Below, one piece after another: positions 25,252 through 33,246 of a stretch of 64,000 bases of DNA; position 1 is the first letter of the stretch, and each line of letters starts with the position of its first letter. The position numbers and the translations under genes were made by a program. The DNA lies in assembly GCA_947168525.1 (NCBI GenBank), contig CAMVMG010000003.1, positions 1 to 64,000 of the forward strand, read 5' to 3'. Source of the DNA: an uncultured Bacteroidales bacterium (GTDB lineage Bacteria; Bacteroidota; Bacteroidia; Bacteroidales; UBA932). The notes under the pieces were generated by a model. It saw only the letters and a list, made by a program, of their open reading frames with translations. It did not search any database and was not told the DNA's origin.

Positions 25252-27906
25252 TTAATTTTCTTTCATCTGCTTAAGCTTTGACTCTAGACTTTCGATTCTG
25301 GAGAGGGCATCGGCCTCTTTTTTGCGTTCGTTCTCAATGACGGCGGCCGGGGCGTTGGAAACAAAGCGCTCGTTGGAGAGTTTTCCCCTTACTCCGGCAA
25401 GGAATTTCTGCTGGTGTTCCAGCTCCTTTTGTGTTTTTTCAATCTCTTCCTGCAGGTTCACCATGCCGTCCAGGACCACCATCATTTCATGGGTGCGGAC
25501 CAGGAAACCTACGCCCTGCACGCCCTCGAAGCCGCCAGCAGTCTCCACTTTCGCATTGCCCATTTTCTCCACGATGGGGATCACCTCCGACGGGAAGGCA
25601 CTGCCTTTAATCTTGAGCGTGAGCACTTCCTTGGGCGCGATGTTGCGCTGGTTGCGGACACCGCGGACACCGTTCACCGCTTCCATGGCCATGGCGAAAT
25701 GCTCCAGGACCGCCGCATCGTAAGCGACAGCCTTGGGGGCGGGGGCAAACATAATGGTCTCCCCTTCCTCGCGTTCTGCCAGGTCCTGCCACAGTTCTTC
25801 GGTGATGAAAGGCATCACGGGATGGATGAGTTTGAGGAGATCTTCGAAGAAAGAAAGGGTGGTATCGTAGGTCAGACGGTCTACCGGCTGGCCGAAAGCG
25901 GGCTTGATGGCCTCCAGGTAGGAGGAGCAATAATCGTCCCAGAAGAGCTTGTAGATGGTCATAAGGGCATCCGAGATGCGGAATTTGCCGTAATGGTCCT
26001 CTACCTGCAGCACGGCCTCCGAGAGCTTGGCCTTGAACCACTCCATAGCCACCCGGGCGGCCTGCGAAGGCTGGGCAGACGCATCCACCGCGAAACCTTT
26101 CACCAGGCGGTAACTGTTCCAGATCTTGTTGCAGAAGGCGGCGCCCTGCTTGATCTGGGCCTCGTCGTAGAAGATATCGTTGCCGGCGCTGGAGCAGAGC
26201 AGCATGCCGATACGGACGGCGTCCGCCCCATAGGTCTGGATCAGGTCCAGCGGGTTGGGGCTGTTGCCCAGGGTCTTACTCATCTTGCGGCCGATCTTGT
26301 CCCGCACGATGCCGGTGAAATACACGTTGGAGAAGGGCTCCTTGCCCATGAATTCCTCTCCGGCCATGATCATGCGGGCCACCCAGAAGAAGATGATGTC
26401 CGGGCCGGTCACGAGGTCGTTGGTGGGATAATAATAGGCCAGGTCCCTGTTGGGCTTGTGGTCCGGATGGCCGGGCTTCTGCGGATCGAACACAGAGACA
26501 GGCCAGAGCCAGGAGCTGAACCAGGTATCCAGCACGTCCTCGTCCTGACGGAGGTCTTCGGCCTTGATTTCCGGATTGATAGCCTGAGCGGCCTTCAGTG
26601 CCGCTTCAGGTGTAGCTTCCACCACGTAGCTGCCGTCCGGAAGGTAATAGGCCGGAATGCGCTGGCCCCACCAGAGCTGGCGGGAGATGCACCAGTCACG
26701 GGCATTCTCCATCCAGTGGCGGTAGGTGTTCACGTATTTTTCCGGAATGAACTTGGTGCGGCCGCTCTCCACGGTTTCCAGGGCCATCCTGGCCAGGGTT
26801 TCCATCTTCAGGAACCACTGGGCGCTGAGCTTGGGCTCGATCACGGCGTCCGTGCGCTCGGAATAGCCCACCGGCGAAGTGTAATCCTCTACCTTGAGCA
26901 GGTTGCCGGCTTCTTCCAGCATCTTCACAATCTTCTTGCGGGCCACAAAACGGTCTTCGCCCACCAGAATCAGCGCTTTCTCGTTCAGCCTGCCGTGGTC
27001 GTCGATGATCTCCAGCACCGGCAGGTTGTGCCGCAGGCCAATCTCATAGTCGTGCACATCGTGGGCGGGCGTCACCTTCAGACATCCGGTTCCGAAGTCC
27101 ATCTCCACGTAATCGTCCTCGATCACGGGGATTTCCCGGTTGATCAGCGGAATGAGCACCTTCTTGCCCTTCAGCCAGAAATGGCGTTCGTCCTTGGGAT
27201 TCACGCAGATGGCAGCGTCGGCCATGATGGTTTCCGGACGGGTAGTGGCAATTACCAAGTACTTGTCCGTGGGATGGCCGTTGCCGTCGGAAATAAAGTA
27301 TTTCAGGTGATAGAAATGGCTCTTGGTATCTTTGTGGATCACTTCGTCGTCGCTTACGGCGGTGAGGGCTTCCGGATCCCAGTTCACCATGCGCACACCT
27401 TTGTAGATCCAGCCTTTCTTATAGAAATAAACGAAAGTATTGATCACAGCCTCTGACAGTTCCGGCTCCATGGTGAAACGGGTGCGGTCCCAGTCGCAGG
27501 AGCAGCCCAACTTGCGGAGCTGCTGCAGGATAATGCCGCCGTGCTCTTCCTTCCACTCCCAGGCATGCTTGAGGAATTCTTCCCGGCCGATCTCTTCCTT
27601 GGAAATGCCCATGGCCTTGAGCTTGGCCACCACCTTGCTTTCCGTGGCAATGGAAGCGTGGTCCGTACCGGGCACCCAGCAGGCGTTCTTCCCGTCCATA
27701 CGGGCCTTGCGGATGAGCACATCGTTAAGGGTGTTGTTCAGGACATGTCCCATATGCAGGATGCCCGTCACATTGGGCGGAGGGATCACGATGGTATAGG
27801 GTTCCTTCTCGTTGGGCTCGCTGTGGAAGCACTTGTGCTCCAGCCAATACTGGTACCACTTGTCCTCCACCTGGGCGGCACTGTACTTTGCGGCTAATTC
27901 TTTCAT
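25252..27906 (-). CDS. valS: valyl-tRNA synthetase
   Basis: This 884-residue class Ia aminoacyl-tRNA synthetase has the HIGH motif as PPPNVTGILHMGHVLNN (about 42-58), the KMSKS motif as GRKMSKTLGNS (about 538-548), the editing CP1 domain (TTRPETIMADAAICVNP) and the C-terminal coiled-coil arm (LQEEIEKTQKELEHQQKFLAG). It charges tRNA-Val. A TATTTTTG -7 box lies 63 nt upstream. It is the first gene of the probable seven-gene operon ending with the dipeptidase. Confidence 0.97.
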   Translation of the reverse strand: MKELAAKYSAAQVEDKWYQYWLEHKCFHSEPNEKEPYTIVIPPPNVTGILHMGHVLNNTLNDVLIRKARMDGKNACWVPGTDHASIATESKVVAKLKAMGISKEEIGREEFLKHAWEWKEEHGGIILQQLRKLGCSCDWDRTRFTMEPELSEAVINTFVYFYKKGWIYKGVRMVNWDPEALTAVSDDEVIHKDTKSHFYHLKYFISDGNGHPTDKYLVIATTRPETIMADAAICVNPKDERHFWLKGKKVLIPLINREIPVIEDDYVEMDFGTGCLKVTPAHDVHDYEIGLRHNLPVLEIIDDHGRLNEKALILVGEDRFVARKKIVKMLEEAGNLLKVEDYTSPVGYSERTDAVIEPKLSAQWFLKMETLARMALETVESGRTKFIPEKYVNTYRHWMENARDWCISRQLWWGQRIPAYYLPDGSYVVEATPEAALKAAQAINPEIKAEDLRQDEDVLDTWFSSWLWPVSVFDPQKPGHPDHKPNRDLAYYYPTNDLVTGPDIIFFWVARMIMAGEEFMGKEPFSNVYFTGIVRDKIGRKMSKTLGNSPNPLDLIQTYGADAVRIGMLLCSSAGNDIFYDEAQIKQGAAFCNKIWNSYRLVKGFAVDASAQPSQAARVAMEWFKAKLSEAVLQVEDHYGKFRISDALMTIYKLFWDDYCSSYLEAIKPAFGQPVDRLTYDTTLSFFEDLLKLIHPVMPFITEELWQDLAEREEGETIMFAPAPKAVAYDAAVLEHFAMAMEAVNGVRGVRNQRNIAPKEVLTLKIKGSAFPSEVIPIVEKMGNAKVETAGGFEGVQGVGFLVRTHEMMVVLDGMVNLQEEIEKTQKELEHQQKFLAGVRGKLSNERFVSNAPAAVIENERKKEADALSRIESLESKLKQMKEN

Positions 27907-27969
27907 ATATTTTGTAATTCGTTTTCTGTGTATCTGCGCTGCCTTTCCGGGGCAGTTTCGTTAATCTTA

Positions 27970-27977
27970 CAAAAATA
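27970..27977 (-). promoter_or_regulatory. -7 box TATTTTTG of the valS operon
   Basis: It matches TAnnTTTG on the minus strand, 63 nt before the ATG at 27906. Confidence 0.55.
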
Positions 27978-28074
27978 ATGATTTTTTGCCGCACTTGCAA
28001 AAACAACTTCCCAGGCTGGCGCCTCGGGGGCATTTCTGACGCCTTTCACTCTTAACTTCACCTTGAGGCGCACC

Positions 28075-28264
28075 GCCAAGTGCAAAAATGGCCCTAAATG
28101 CACTTGGCAGTGCCGTTTTACCTGTGGCCAAGTGCAAAATCGACCCTAAATGCACTTGGCAGCAACGTTTTACCAGCGGCCAAGTGCAAAAATGGCCCTA
28201 AATGCACTTGGCAGCAACGTTTTACCAGCGGCCAAGTGCAAAAATGGCCCTAAATGCACTTGGC
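28075..28264. repeat. tandem array of four 34-bp palindromic units at 52-bp period
   Basis: Each unit has perfect 10-bp arms, GCCAAGTGCA and TGCACTTGGC, around a 14-bp centre. Units start at 28075, 28127, 28179 and 28231. The centre is AAAATGGCCCTAAA in units 1, 3 and 4 and AAATCGACCCTAAA in unit 2. Spacers are 18 bp; the second and third spacers are identical and the first diverges. There are no cas genes, and the spacers are not unique. The array lies in the 563-bp gap between valS and gltS; the rest of that gap holds the two promoters and an 11-bp tandem repeat, and I see no gene in it. Confidence 0.95.
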
Positions 28265-28328
28265 AGCCACTGGAGTAGAAAGAGTGAGGCGCCGGAGTGG
28301 AAAGCCTATGACACCAGGATGACGGCAC

Positions 28329-28372
28329 GGTGGCAGTACGGCGGCAGCACGGTGGCGACACGGTGGCAGCAC
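28329..28372. repeat. four imperfect 11-bp tandem repeats (GGTGGCAGCAC-like)
   Basis: Four consecutive 11-mers at 28329, 28340, 28351 and 28362 read GGTGGCAGTAC, GGCGGCAGCAC, GGTGGCGACAC and GGTGGCAGCAC. They lie 64 bp downstream of the palindrome array and 64 bp before the gltS -7 box. Confidence 0.85.
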
Positions 28373-28435
28373 TTGCGATACACTGCGGCGCCGAAGGCGG
28401 GGGCCCGCACCCTTGCTTTCTTGCGGGATTCTTAT

Positions 28436-28443
28436 TACTTTTG
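28436..28443 (+). promoter_or_regulatory. -7 box TACTTTTG of gltS
   Basis: It matches TAnnTTTG, 26 nt before the ATG at 28470. Confidence 0.55.
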
Positions 28444-28469
28444 TCCCTGACCATCGAACAAAGGCTAGG

Positions 28470-29687
28470 ATGATCCTGGACATGTACATGACCGCTGGAC
28501 TGGGCGTGATGGCGCTGCTGCTGGGTATTTTCTGTACCCGGAAGATACCGCTGCTCAAACGCTTGTGCATCCCGGCACCGGTGACGGGCGGGCTGGCGGT
28601 GTCGCTCCTGACCCTGCTGTGCCATGCGGTCCTGGGCGTGGAATTCAACTTCGACGGCACCATCAAAGACATCTGCATGATGCTGTTCTTCACCTCGGTG
28701 GGGTTCCAGTCCAACCTGCGGGTCCTGAAGCAAGGCGGAAAGCCACTGCTGGTCATGATCGGCCTGGTGGCCGTACTTATCGTCATCCAGAATTTACTTG
28801 CGGTAGGAATCGCAAAAGGACTGCAGCTAAATCCTTTAATCGGCATGGCCACCGGATCGGTTCCGATGAGCGGCGGGCACGGAACGGCCGGCGGATTCTC
28901 CCCCGTCCTGGAAAACATGGGGCTCACCGGGGCGTCGGCCATCACCATGGCGGCAGCTACCTTCGGCCTGGTGGCGGGGTCCCTGCTCGGCGGTCCTGTG
29001 GGAGAAATGCTCATCCGCAGGCACAAACTGGCCCAGCCTTCCGACAACTCCCCCTTCGGCTCCAGCTATGAAAAGAACGCCGCCGACACCCTGGGCGGCA
29101 AAGACTATACGGTCACGGAAGACCGCTCCCTGATGCAATACACGGAAGTTTCCTGCGTCCTGCTGCTGACAATGGCGCTGGGGATGGGGTTGAGCAAGTT
29201 GCTTGCCCTCACCGGCATCACCTTCCCCACCTATTTCGGTGCGCTGATTGTCGGCGCTCTCCTCAGGAACTGCGTGGAAGGGTTTGCTCCCAGGGCCAAG
29301 TTCCCCCTGGACGAGATTGTGGCCATCGGCAACATCTGCCTTTCGCTGTTCCTGGGCATGGCGATGGCTACGCTCAAACTCTGGGAGCTGTCCGGCCTGA
29401 TGCTCCCGCTGCTGCTGATCCTGTTCTCGCAGGCGGCTTTCATGGTGCTTTACGCCTGTTTCGTGGCCTTCCCCGCCCTGGGCAGGAATTACGATGCAGC
29501 GGTGCTGGTCAGCGGCCTCTGCGGTTTCGGCCTGGGGGCTACACCCAATGCCATGGCCAACATGTCGGCCGTGTGTTTCAAGTATCAGTATGCCGTAAAG
29601 CCCTTTATCATCGTCCCCATCATCGGAGCCATGTTCGTGGACATCATCAACACGGGCGTAATCACGCTTTTCCTGAACCTGCTGTAG
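28470..29687 (+). CDS. gltS: sodium/glutamate symporter GltS
   Basis: This 405-residue polytopic inner-membrane protein has the GltS-type repeated re-entrant motifs (GMATGSVPMSGGHGTAGGFSP in the first half and GLCGFGLGATPNAMANM in the second), about ten transmembrane segments, and length matching the family (about 400). It takes up glutamate with Na+. I chose the ATG at 28470, following the -7 box; a second in-frame ATG at 28482 is possible. The palindrome array lies 172 bp upstream of the box. Confidence 0.93.
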   Translation: MILDMYMTAGLGVMALLLGIFCTRKIPLLKRLCIPAPVTGGLAVSLLTLLCHAVLGVEFNFDGTIKDICMMLFFTSVGFQSNLRVLKQGGKPLLVMIGLVAVLIVIQNLLAVGIAKGLQLNPLIGMATGSVPMSGGHGTAGGFSPVLENMGLTGASAITMAAATFGLVAGSLLGGPVGEMLIRRHKLAQPSDNSPFGSSYEKNAADTLGGKDYTVTEDRSLMQYTEVSCVLLLTMALGMGLSKLLALTGITFPTYFGALIVGALLRNCVEGFAPRAKFPLDEIVAIGNICLSLFLGMAMATLKLWELSGLMLPLLLILFSQAAFMVLYACFVAFPALGRNYDAAVLVSGLCGFGLGATPNAMANMSAVCFKYQYAVKPFIIVPIIGAMFVDIINTGVITLFLNLL

Positions 29688-29702
29688 AAAGCAAAAAAGT
29701 GT

Positions 29703-29710
29703 TAAATTTG
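29703..29710 (+). promoter_or_regulatory. -7 box TAAATTTG of the DUF3467 gene
   Basis: It matches TAnnTTTG, 18 nt before the ATG at 29729, just downstream of the gltS stop. Confidence 0.55.
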
Positions 29711-29728
29711 CAAAAAACTGTAAAAGAC

Positions 29729-30076
29729 ATGGACAACAATAACCCGCCCAAACCCCAGAACCAGCTCAGCCTGGAACTGAACCCCCAGACCACCAAGGTG
29801 TCGTATTCCAACCTGGCCATCATCTCCCACTCCAGGAGCGAATTCATCATCGACTTCGCAGCCACCCTGCCCGGCCTTCCCAAGGCCCTCATCGGAGACC
29901 GCATCATCATGACGCCGGAACACGCCAAACGCCTGATGAACGCCCTGTTCGACAATATCTCCAAGTATGAGGCCCAGTTCGGCGTGATCGACCTCACCGG
30001 TGGCAAGGGCCCGCAGCCGGGCACCACCTTCAACCTGGGAGATTTCGGCCCGCTGGGTGGTGGCAGCAAGTCTTAA
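29729..30076 (+). CDS. DUF3467 family protein
   Basis: This 115-residue small soluble protein matches DUF3467: central YSNLAIISHSRSEFIIDFAATLPG and IMTPEHAKRLMNALFDNISKYE. The N-terminus is Asn/Pro-rich and the C-terminus Gly-rich. Function is unknown. I chose the ATG at 29729 because the upstream in-frame region lies inside gltS and before the promoter. A 13-bp perfect inverted repeat overlaps its stop codon. Confidence 0.88.
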   Translation: MDNNNPPKPQNQLSLELNPQTTKVSYSNLAIISHSRSEFIIDFAATLPGLPKALIGDRIIMTPEHAKRLMNALFDNISKYEAQFGVIDLTGGKGPQPGTTFNLGDFGPLGGGSKS

Positions 30077-30100
30077 GATAACCATCCGTTATCTTAAGAC
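30070..30100. repeat. perfect 13-bp inverted repeat overlapping the DUF3467 stop
   Basis: GTCTTAAGATAAC at 30070-30082 pairs with GTTATCTTAAGAC at 30088-30100 across a 5-nt loop. The stem is AT-rich and has no downstream T-run, so it is a weak candidate as a terminator. It could be a regulatory hairpin or operator before kdsC, which starts 24 bp later without an obvious -7 box. Confidence 0.85.
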
Positions 30101-30124
30101 ACTGAGTGTTTTGCAAATTGGATT

Positions 30125-30649
30125 ATGAAAGATCTTAAAAGTATCAGGGCGTTTGCCTTTGACATCGACGGCGTGGCCACCGACGGAACCCTGCTATGCA
30201 TGCCGGACGGCGATTTTCTGCGCATGTACGACGCCAAGGACGGCTTCGCCATCCGCATGGCTGCCATGAACGGCTATCCCGTGTCCGTGATTACGGGCGG
30301 CAGTTCGGAAAGCATCCGCAAACGCATGACAGCCAGCGGCGTAAAACCGGAAGATGTCTTCCTGCACTGCCGTAACAAGATGGAGGAATTCCACCAGTTC
30401 TGCCAGCGCTACAACCTGGACCCCAAGGAAGTGATGTACTTCGGCGACGACGTTCCTGACATCGAAGTGCTGCAGGCATGCGGATGCGGCGTATGCCCGG
30501 ACGACGCCGTTGAGGAAGTGCAGGCGGTGGCGGACTGGGTCACGGACGCCCCCGGCGGCAAGGGCTGCCTCCGGGAAGCCATCGAGAAAACCCTCCGGAA
30601 ACAAGGCCGCTGGATCTTTGACCCGGTAGTCTATAAAAAGCAATTCTAA
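30125..30649 (+). CDS. kdsC: 3-deoxy-D-manno-octulosonate-8-phosphate phosphatase KdsC
   Basis: This 174-residue HAD phosphatase of the C0 (capless) type carries motif I DIDGVATDG (D13, D15), motif II TGGSSESI, Lys in HCRNKMEEF and motif III FGDDVPDIEVL. It hydrolyses KDO-8-P to KDO for lipid A-core synthesis. It lies 4 bp before maf, with which it is probably cotranscribed. Confidence 0.92.
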   Translation: MKDLKSIRAFAFDIDGVATDGTLLCMPDGDFLRMYDAKDGFAIRMAAMNGYPVSVITGGSSESIRKRMTASGVKPEDVFLHCRNKMEEFHQFCQRYNLDPKEVMYFGDDVPDIEVLQACGCGVCPDDAVEEVQAVADWVTDAPGGKGCLREAIEKTLRKQGRWIFDPVVYKKQF

Positions 30650-30653
30650 GCCG

Positions 30654-31241
30654 ATGGAAAAGCGCATCATCCTGGGCAGCAACTCTCCGCGCCGAAAAGA
30701 GCTCCTCAAGGGGCTCGACATTGATTTTGAAGTAGATCCTCGCAATAACTTCGAGGAAAACTTCGGCCCGGAAGTGCCCTTCGACGAGGTCCCCCGCCGG
30801 ATGTCGGAAGGCAAGTCCCACGGCTTTCACCGTCCCCTCCAGGAAAACGAAATCCTGATTACGGCAGATACCATGGTCATCCTTCCCCCGGAAAACGGAA
30901 AGCCCGGTGAGATTCTGGGAAAACCCAAAGACCGCGCAGATGCCGTCCGCATGCTCCGGGACCTCTCCGGACGCAAGCATCATGTAACCACCGCCGTCAC
31001 CCTCCGGGACTGCCACAAGGAGAACACCTTTTCCGTCACCACCCAGGTGTGGTTCAAGGAACTCTCCGATGAAGAAATCAACTATTATATAGACACTTAC
31101 ATCCCCTTCGACAAAGCCGGGGCCTATGCCATCCAGGAATGGATCGGCCACGTGGGCATCACCCGCATCGAGGGTTCTTATTTCAACGTGGTAGGTTTCC
31201 CCGTCCAGCGGGTGTACGAGGCGCTGAAAGCCTTTATCTAA
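30654..31241 (+). CDS. maf: Maf-family nucleotide pyrophosphatase
   Basis: This 195-residue protein has the Maf signature LGSNSPRRKELLKGL at the N-terminus, the ITADTMVILPPENGKPGEILGKP segment and the catalytic/substrate region DKAGAYAIQEWIG. Maf proteins hydrolyse non-canonical nucleoside triphosphates such as dTTP/UTP or modified forms. It overlaps the convergent SDR gene by 8 bp. Confidence 0.93.
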   Translation: MEKRIILGSNSPRRKELLKGLDIDFEVDPRNNFEENFGPEVPFDEVPRRMSEGKSHGFHRPLQENEILITADTMVILPPENGKPGEILGKPKDRADAVRMLRDLSGRKHHVTTAVTLRDCHKENTFSVTTQVWFKELSDEEINYYIDTYIPFDKAGAYAIQEWIGHVGITRIEGSYFNVVGFPVQRVYEALKAFI

Positions 31242-32199
31242 CCTGCCCTGCTTTCCAGATAAAGAAATCCTTAATTCCCTCCGAAACTGGTGTTTGCGGA
31301 TAGTCCAGATCGGCCTTGGCCCGGGCCGCGCTGTACCATTCCTCCACCAGCAGCTGGTTCACGTTGTGGGAGTAGAACATATTCCGGATGTCCAGGGCTT
31401 TGAGCGCATCTCCCAGCCCGCCCGCCGTCTTCACCAGAAAAACCGGCAAGGTAAAAAAGCGCTGCCGATAGCCGCAGACCCGGGCCTGCAAGGCATAGAA
31501 GTCCTTGAGCGACAAGTACTCCCCGGTAAGGAGGTATCGACCTTCCCCTTTCTCCAGGGCGTTGACAATAGCTGTGGCGGCATCCCTCACATGGAGGAAA
31601 CTCTTCCCGCCCCGGGTACCCGCCATGAGCGGCTTGCGCCAGGCCGCCAGCATCAGCTGACCGGAAGACGGCTTGCTGTCGTAGGCGCCCAGCATAAAAC
31701 CGGGATTCAGAATGACCAGGCGCAGTTCCGGATGCCCGGCCGCATAGGAAAGCAGCGCCTCCTCCCCGGCCTTCTTGCTCTGCGCATAGGGCGACTTGTC
31801 GTACGGCGGGCCTATCGGGTCCTGCTCGGTGGCGGGCCGCTCCTTTGTTCCGGAACCAATTGTATTGGCAGTACTTACGTGGATCAGGACGGGAATTCCG
31901 CACTGCCCGGCAACCTGGGCCAGCATGGCCGGCAGGTCCCGGTTCATGGGCAGGAAATCTTCCAGACGCGGAAGGCGCATGTCCGTGGTTCCGGCGCAGT
32001 TGATGATGGCGGAACAGCCTTCCGCAGCCCGCAACAGCGTTTCCCGCTCCATCAGGCTCCCCTGCACCACTTCCGGGCCTTCCACCTCCAGCGCATGCCG
32101 CACCAGCGCCCGCACGGGAATTTCCCTTTCCAGCAGCAGGTTCAGGACATTCCGGCCAAGCAAACCGGTGGCGCCAAGCAGCAATACAGGTTTTCTCAT
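31234..32199 (-). CDS. NAD-dependent epimerase/dehydratase-family (extended SDR) protein
   Basis: This 321-residue Rossmann-fold protein starts with the dinucleotide motif GATGLLGRN (residues 9-17). It has NCAGTTD after beta-4, and an active-site pattern with Ser in HVSTAN and YxxxK as YAQSKK (about residue 150). It resembles dihydroflavonol-reductase/3-beta-HSD-like SDRs. The substrate is unknown. The gene is divergent from mutY, sharing a 36-bp intergenic region, and its -7 box ends 4 nt before the ATG. Confidence 0.85.
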   Translation of the reverse strand: MRKPVLLLGATGLLGRNVLNLLLEREIPVRALVRHALEVEGPEVVQGSLMERETLLRAAEGCSAIINCAGTTDMRLPRLEDFLPMNRDLPAMLAQVAGQCGIPVLIHVSTANTIGSGTKERPATEQDPIGPPYDKSPYAQSKKAGEEALLSYAAGHPELRLVILNPGFMLGAYDSKPSSGQLMLAAWRKPLMAGTRGGKSFLHVRDAATAIVNALEKGEGRYLLTGEYLSLKDFYALQARVCGYRQRFFTLPVFLVKTAGGLGDALKALDIRNMFYSHNVNQLLVEEWYSAARAKADLDYPQTPVSEGIKDFFIWKAGQVR

Positions 32200-32201
32200 A
32201 T

Positions 32202-32233
32202 CGCAAAAATACGAATTTTTCGCTATTTTTGCG
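32202..32233. promoter_or_regulatory. overlapping divergent promoters with palindromic -7 boxes
   Basis: CGCAAAAATA (32202-32211) and TATTTTTGCG (32224-32233) are exact inverted copies. Each contains a TATTTTTG -7 box, one for the SDR gene (ATG 32199) and one for mutY (ATG 32236). Each box ends exactly 4 nt before its start codon. The -33 regions must lie inside the opposite gene's first codons. Confidence 0.75.
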
Positions 32234-32235
32234 TT

Positions 32236-33246
32236 ATGGAAGCCTTCTCCCTAACCATCCTGCAATGGTATTCCGAGTTTGGCCGGGACCTCCCCTGGCG
32301 CCGCACCCGGGATCCGTATGCCGTGTGGCTGAGCGAGATCATCCTCCAGCAAACCCGGATTGCCCAGGGGACGGCATACTGGCAGCGTTTCATGGATCGC
32401 TTCCCCACCGTGGAAGCGCTGGCATCGGCCTCGGAAGACGAGGTGCTCCGGCTCTGGGAAGGGCTGGGCTACTATTCCAGGGCCCGGAACCTCCACGCCG
32501 CGTCCAAGCAGATTGTATCCCTTGGCGCTTTCCCGGACACGCTGGAAGGCATCCGCAGCCTCAAAGGCGTGGGCGACTATACTGCCGCGGCCATCGGCTC
32601 CATCTGTTTCGGGATCCCTGCCGCCGTGGTGGACGGCAATGTGTACCGGGTGCTCGCCCGCCATTTCGGAATTGCCACGCCAATCGGTACTACCGCGGCC
32701 AAGAAAGAGTTCACGGAACTGGCCCAAAAACTGCTTCCCCCGGAGGAGGCCGCCGCGTTCAACCAGGGGATGATGGATTTCGGCGCCATGCAATGCACCC
32801 CGCAGCACCCCGACTGTCTCACCTGCCCCCTGCAATCATCCTGCAACGCTTTCCGAACCGGACGGGTGGAACTCCTCCCCGTTAAAAAGCCTGCCGCCAA
32901 GGCGGTAGAAAGGCATTTTTCCTATGTTTATGTCCGTTGCGGCGGCTACACCGCCATCCGGCGGAGAGGGGCCGGCGATATCTGGCAGGGGCTGTATGAG
33001 CCGCTGGTCAGGGAGACCCCCGGTCAGGCCGGGGGTGACGGCAGAAGTCTGCCAGGGGGTGACGGCATTCTTCTGAAAGAAGGGGTGAAGCACCAGCTCA
33101 CCCACCGCACACTTATCGTAGACTTCTACCTGTGGGAGCCTGCAGAACGGCCGGAACTGCCGGAAGGATACCTCTGGATAAAAGAAACGGAGCTTGACCG
33201 CTACGGCAAGCCCCGCCTGTTCGAACTGTTGCTGGAAGCACTATAG
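32236..33246 (+). CDS. mutY: A/G-specific adenine glycosylase MutY
   Basis: This 336-residue HhH-GPD DNA glycosylase has catalytic Glu34 in SEIILQQT, HhH region LKGVGDYTAAAI (109-120), catalytic Asp133 in VVDGN and Fe-S cysteines C187, C194, C197 and C203 (x6-x2-x5). The C-terminal NUDIX-like domain recognises 8-oxoG. It removes A opposite oxidised G. Residues about 261-278, rich in Gly, are encoded by a palindrome-rich segment that looks like an in-frame insertion. The stop codon overlaps the convergent serB end by 6 bp. Confidence 0.95.
   Translation: MEAFSLTILQWYSEFGRDLPWRRTRDPYAVWLSEIILQQTRIAQGTAYWQRFMDRFPTVEALASASEDEVLRLWEGLGYYSRARNLHAASKQIVSLGAFPDTLEGIRSLKGVGDYTAAAIGSICFGIPAAVVDGNVYRVLARHFGIATPIGTTAAKKEFTELAQKLLPPEEAAAFNQGMMDFGAMQCTPQHPDCLTCPLQSSCNAFRTGRVELLPVKKPAAKAVERHFSYVYVRCGGYTAIRRRGAGDIWQGLYEPLVRETPGQAGGDGRSLPGGDGILLKEGVKHQLTHRTLIVDFYLWEPAERPELPEGYLWIKETELDRYGKPRLFELLLEAL
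33015..33067. repeat. palindrome-rich segment inside mutY
   Basis: CCCCCGG (33017-33023) and CCGGGGG (33029-33035) form a hairpin with a 5-nt loop. GGGGGTGACGGCA occurs directly repeated at 33031 and 33055. GCAGA-ag-TCTGC lies between them (33041-33052). The arrangement resembles REP-type elements, but it is translated in frame within MutY. Confidence 0.7.

Noticed and set aside
25414..27456. 680-codon open frame on the plus strand over valS
   Set aside because: It is an antisense shadow of valS with low-complexity composition and no promoter.
28075..28264. CRISPR array
   Set aside because: Repeats and spacers are regular, but the spacers are shared rather than unique, the repeat is a long palindrome with a fixed centre, and no cas gene is nearby.
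28170..28733. minus-strand open frames across the palindrome array and gltS start
   Set aside because: Their sequence is repeat translation (for example repeated MHLG) and antisense gltS, with no family match or promoter.
31294..32235. 314 extra in-frame codons upstream of mutY
   Set aside because: They are antisense to the SDR gene. The MutY homology and -7 box start at 32224-32236.
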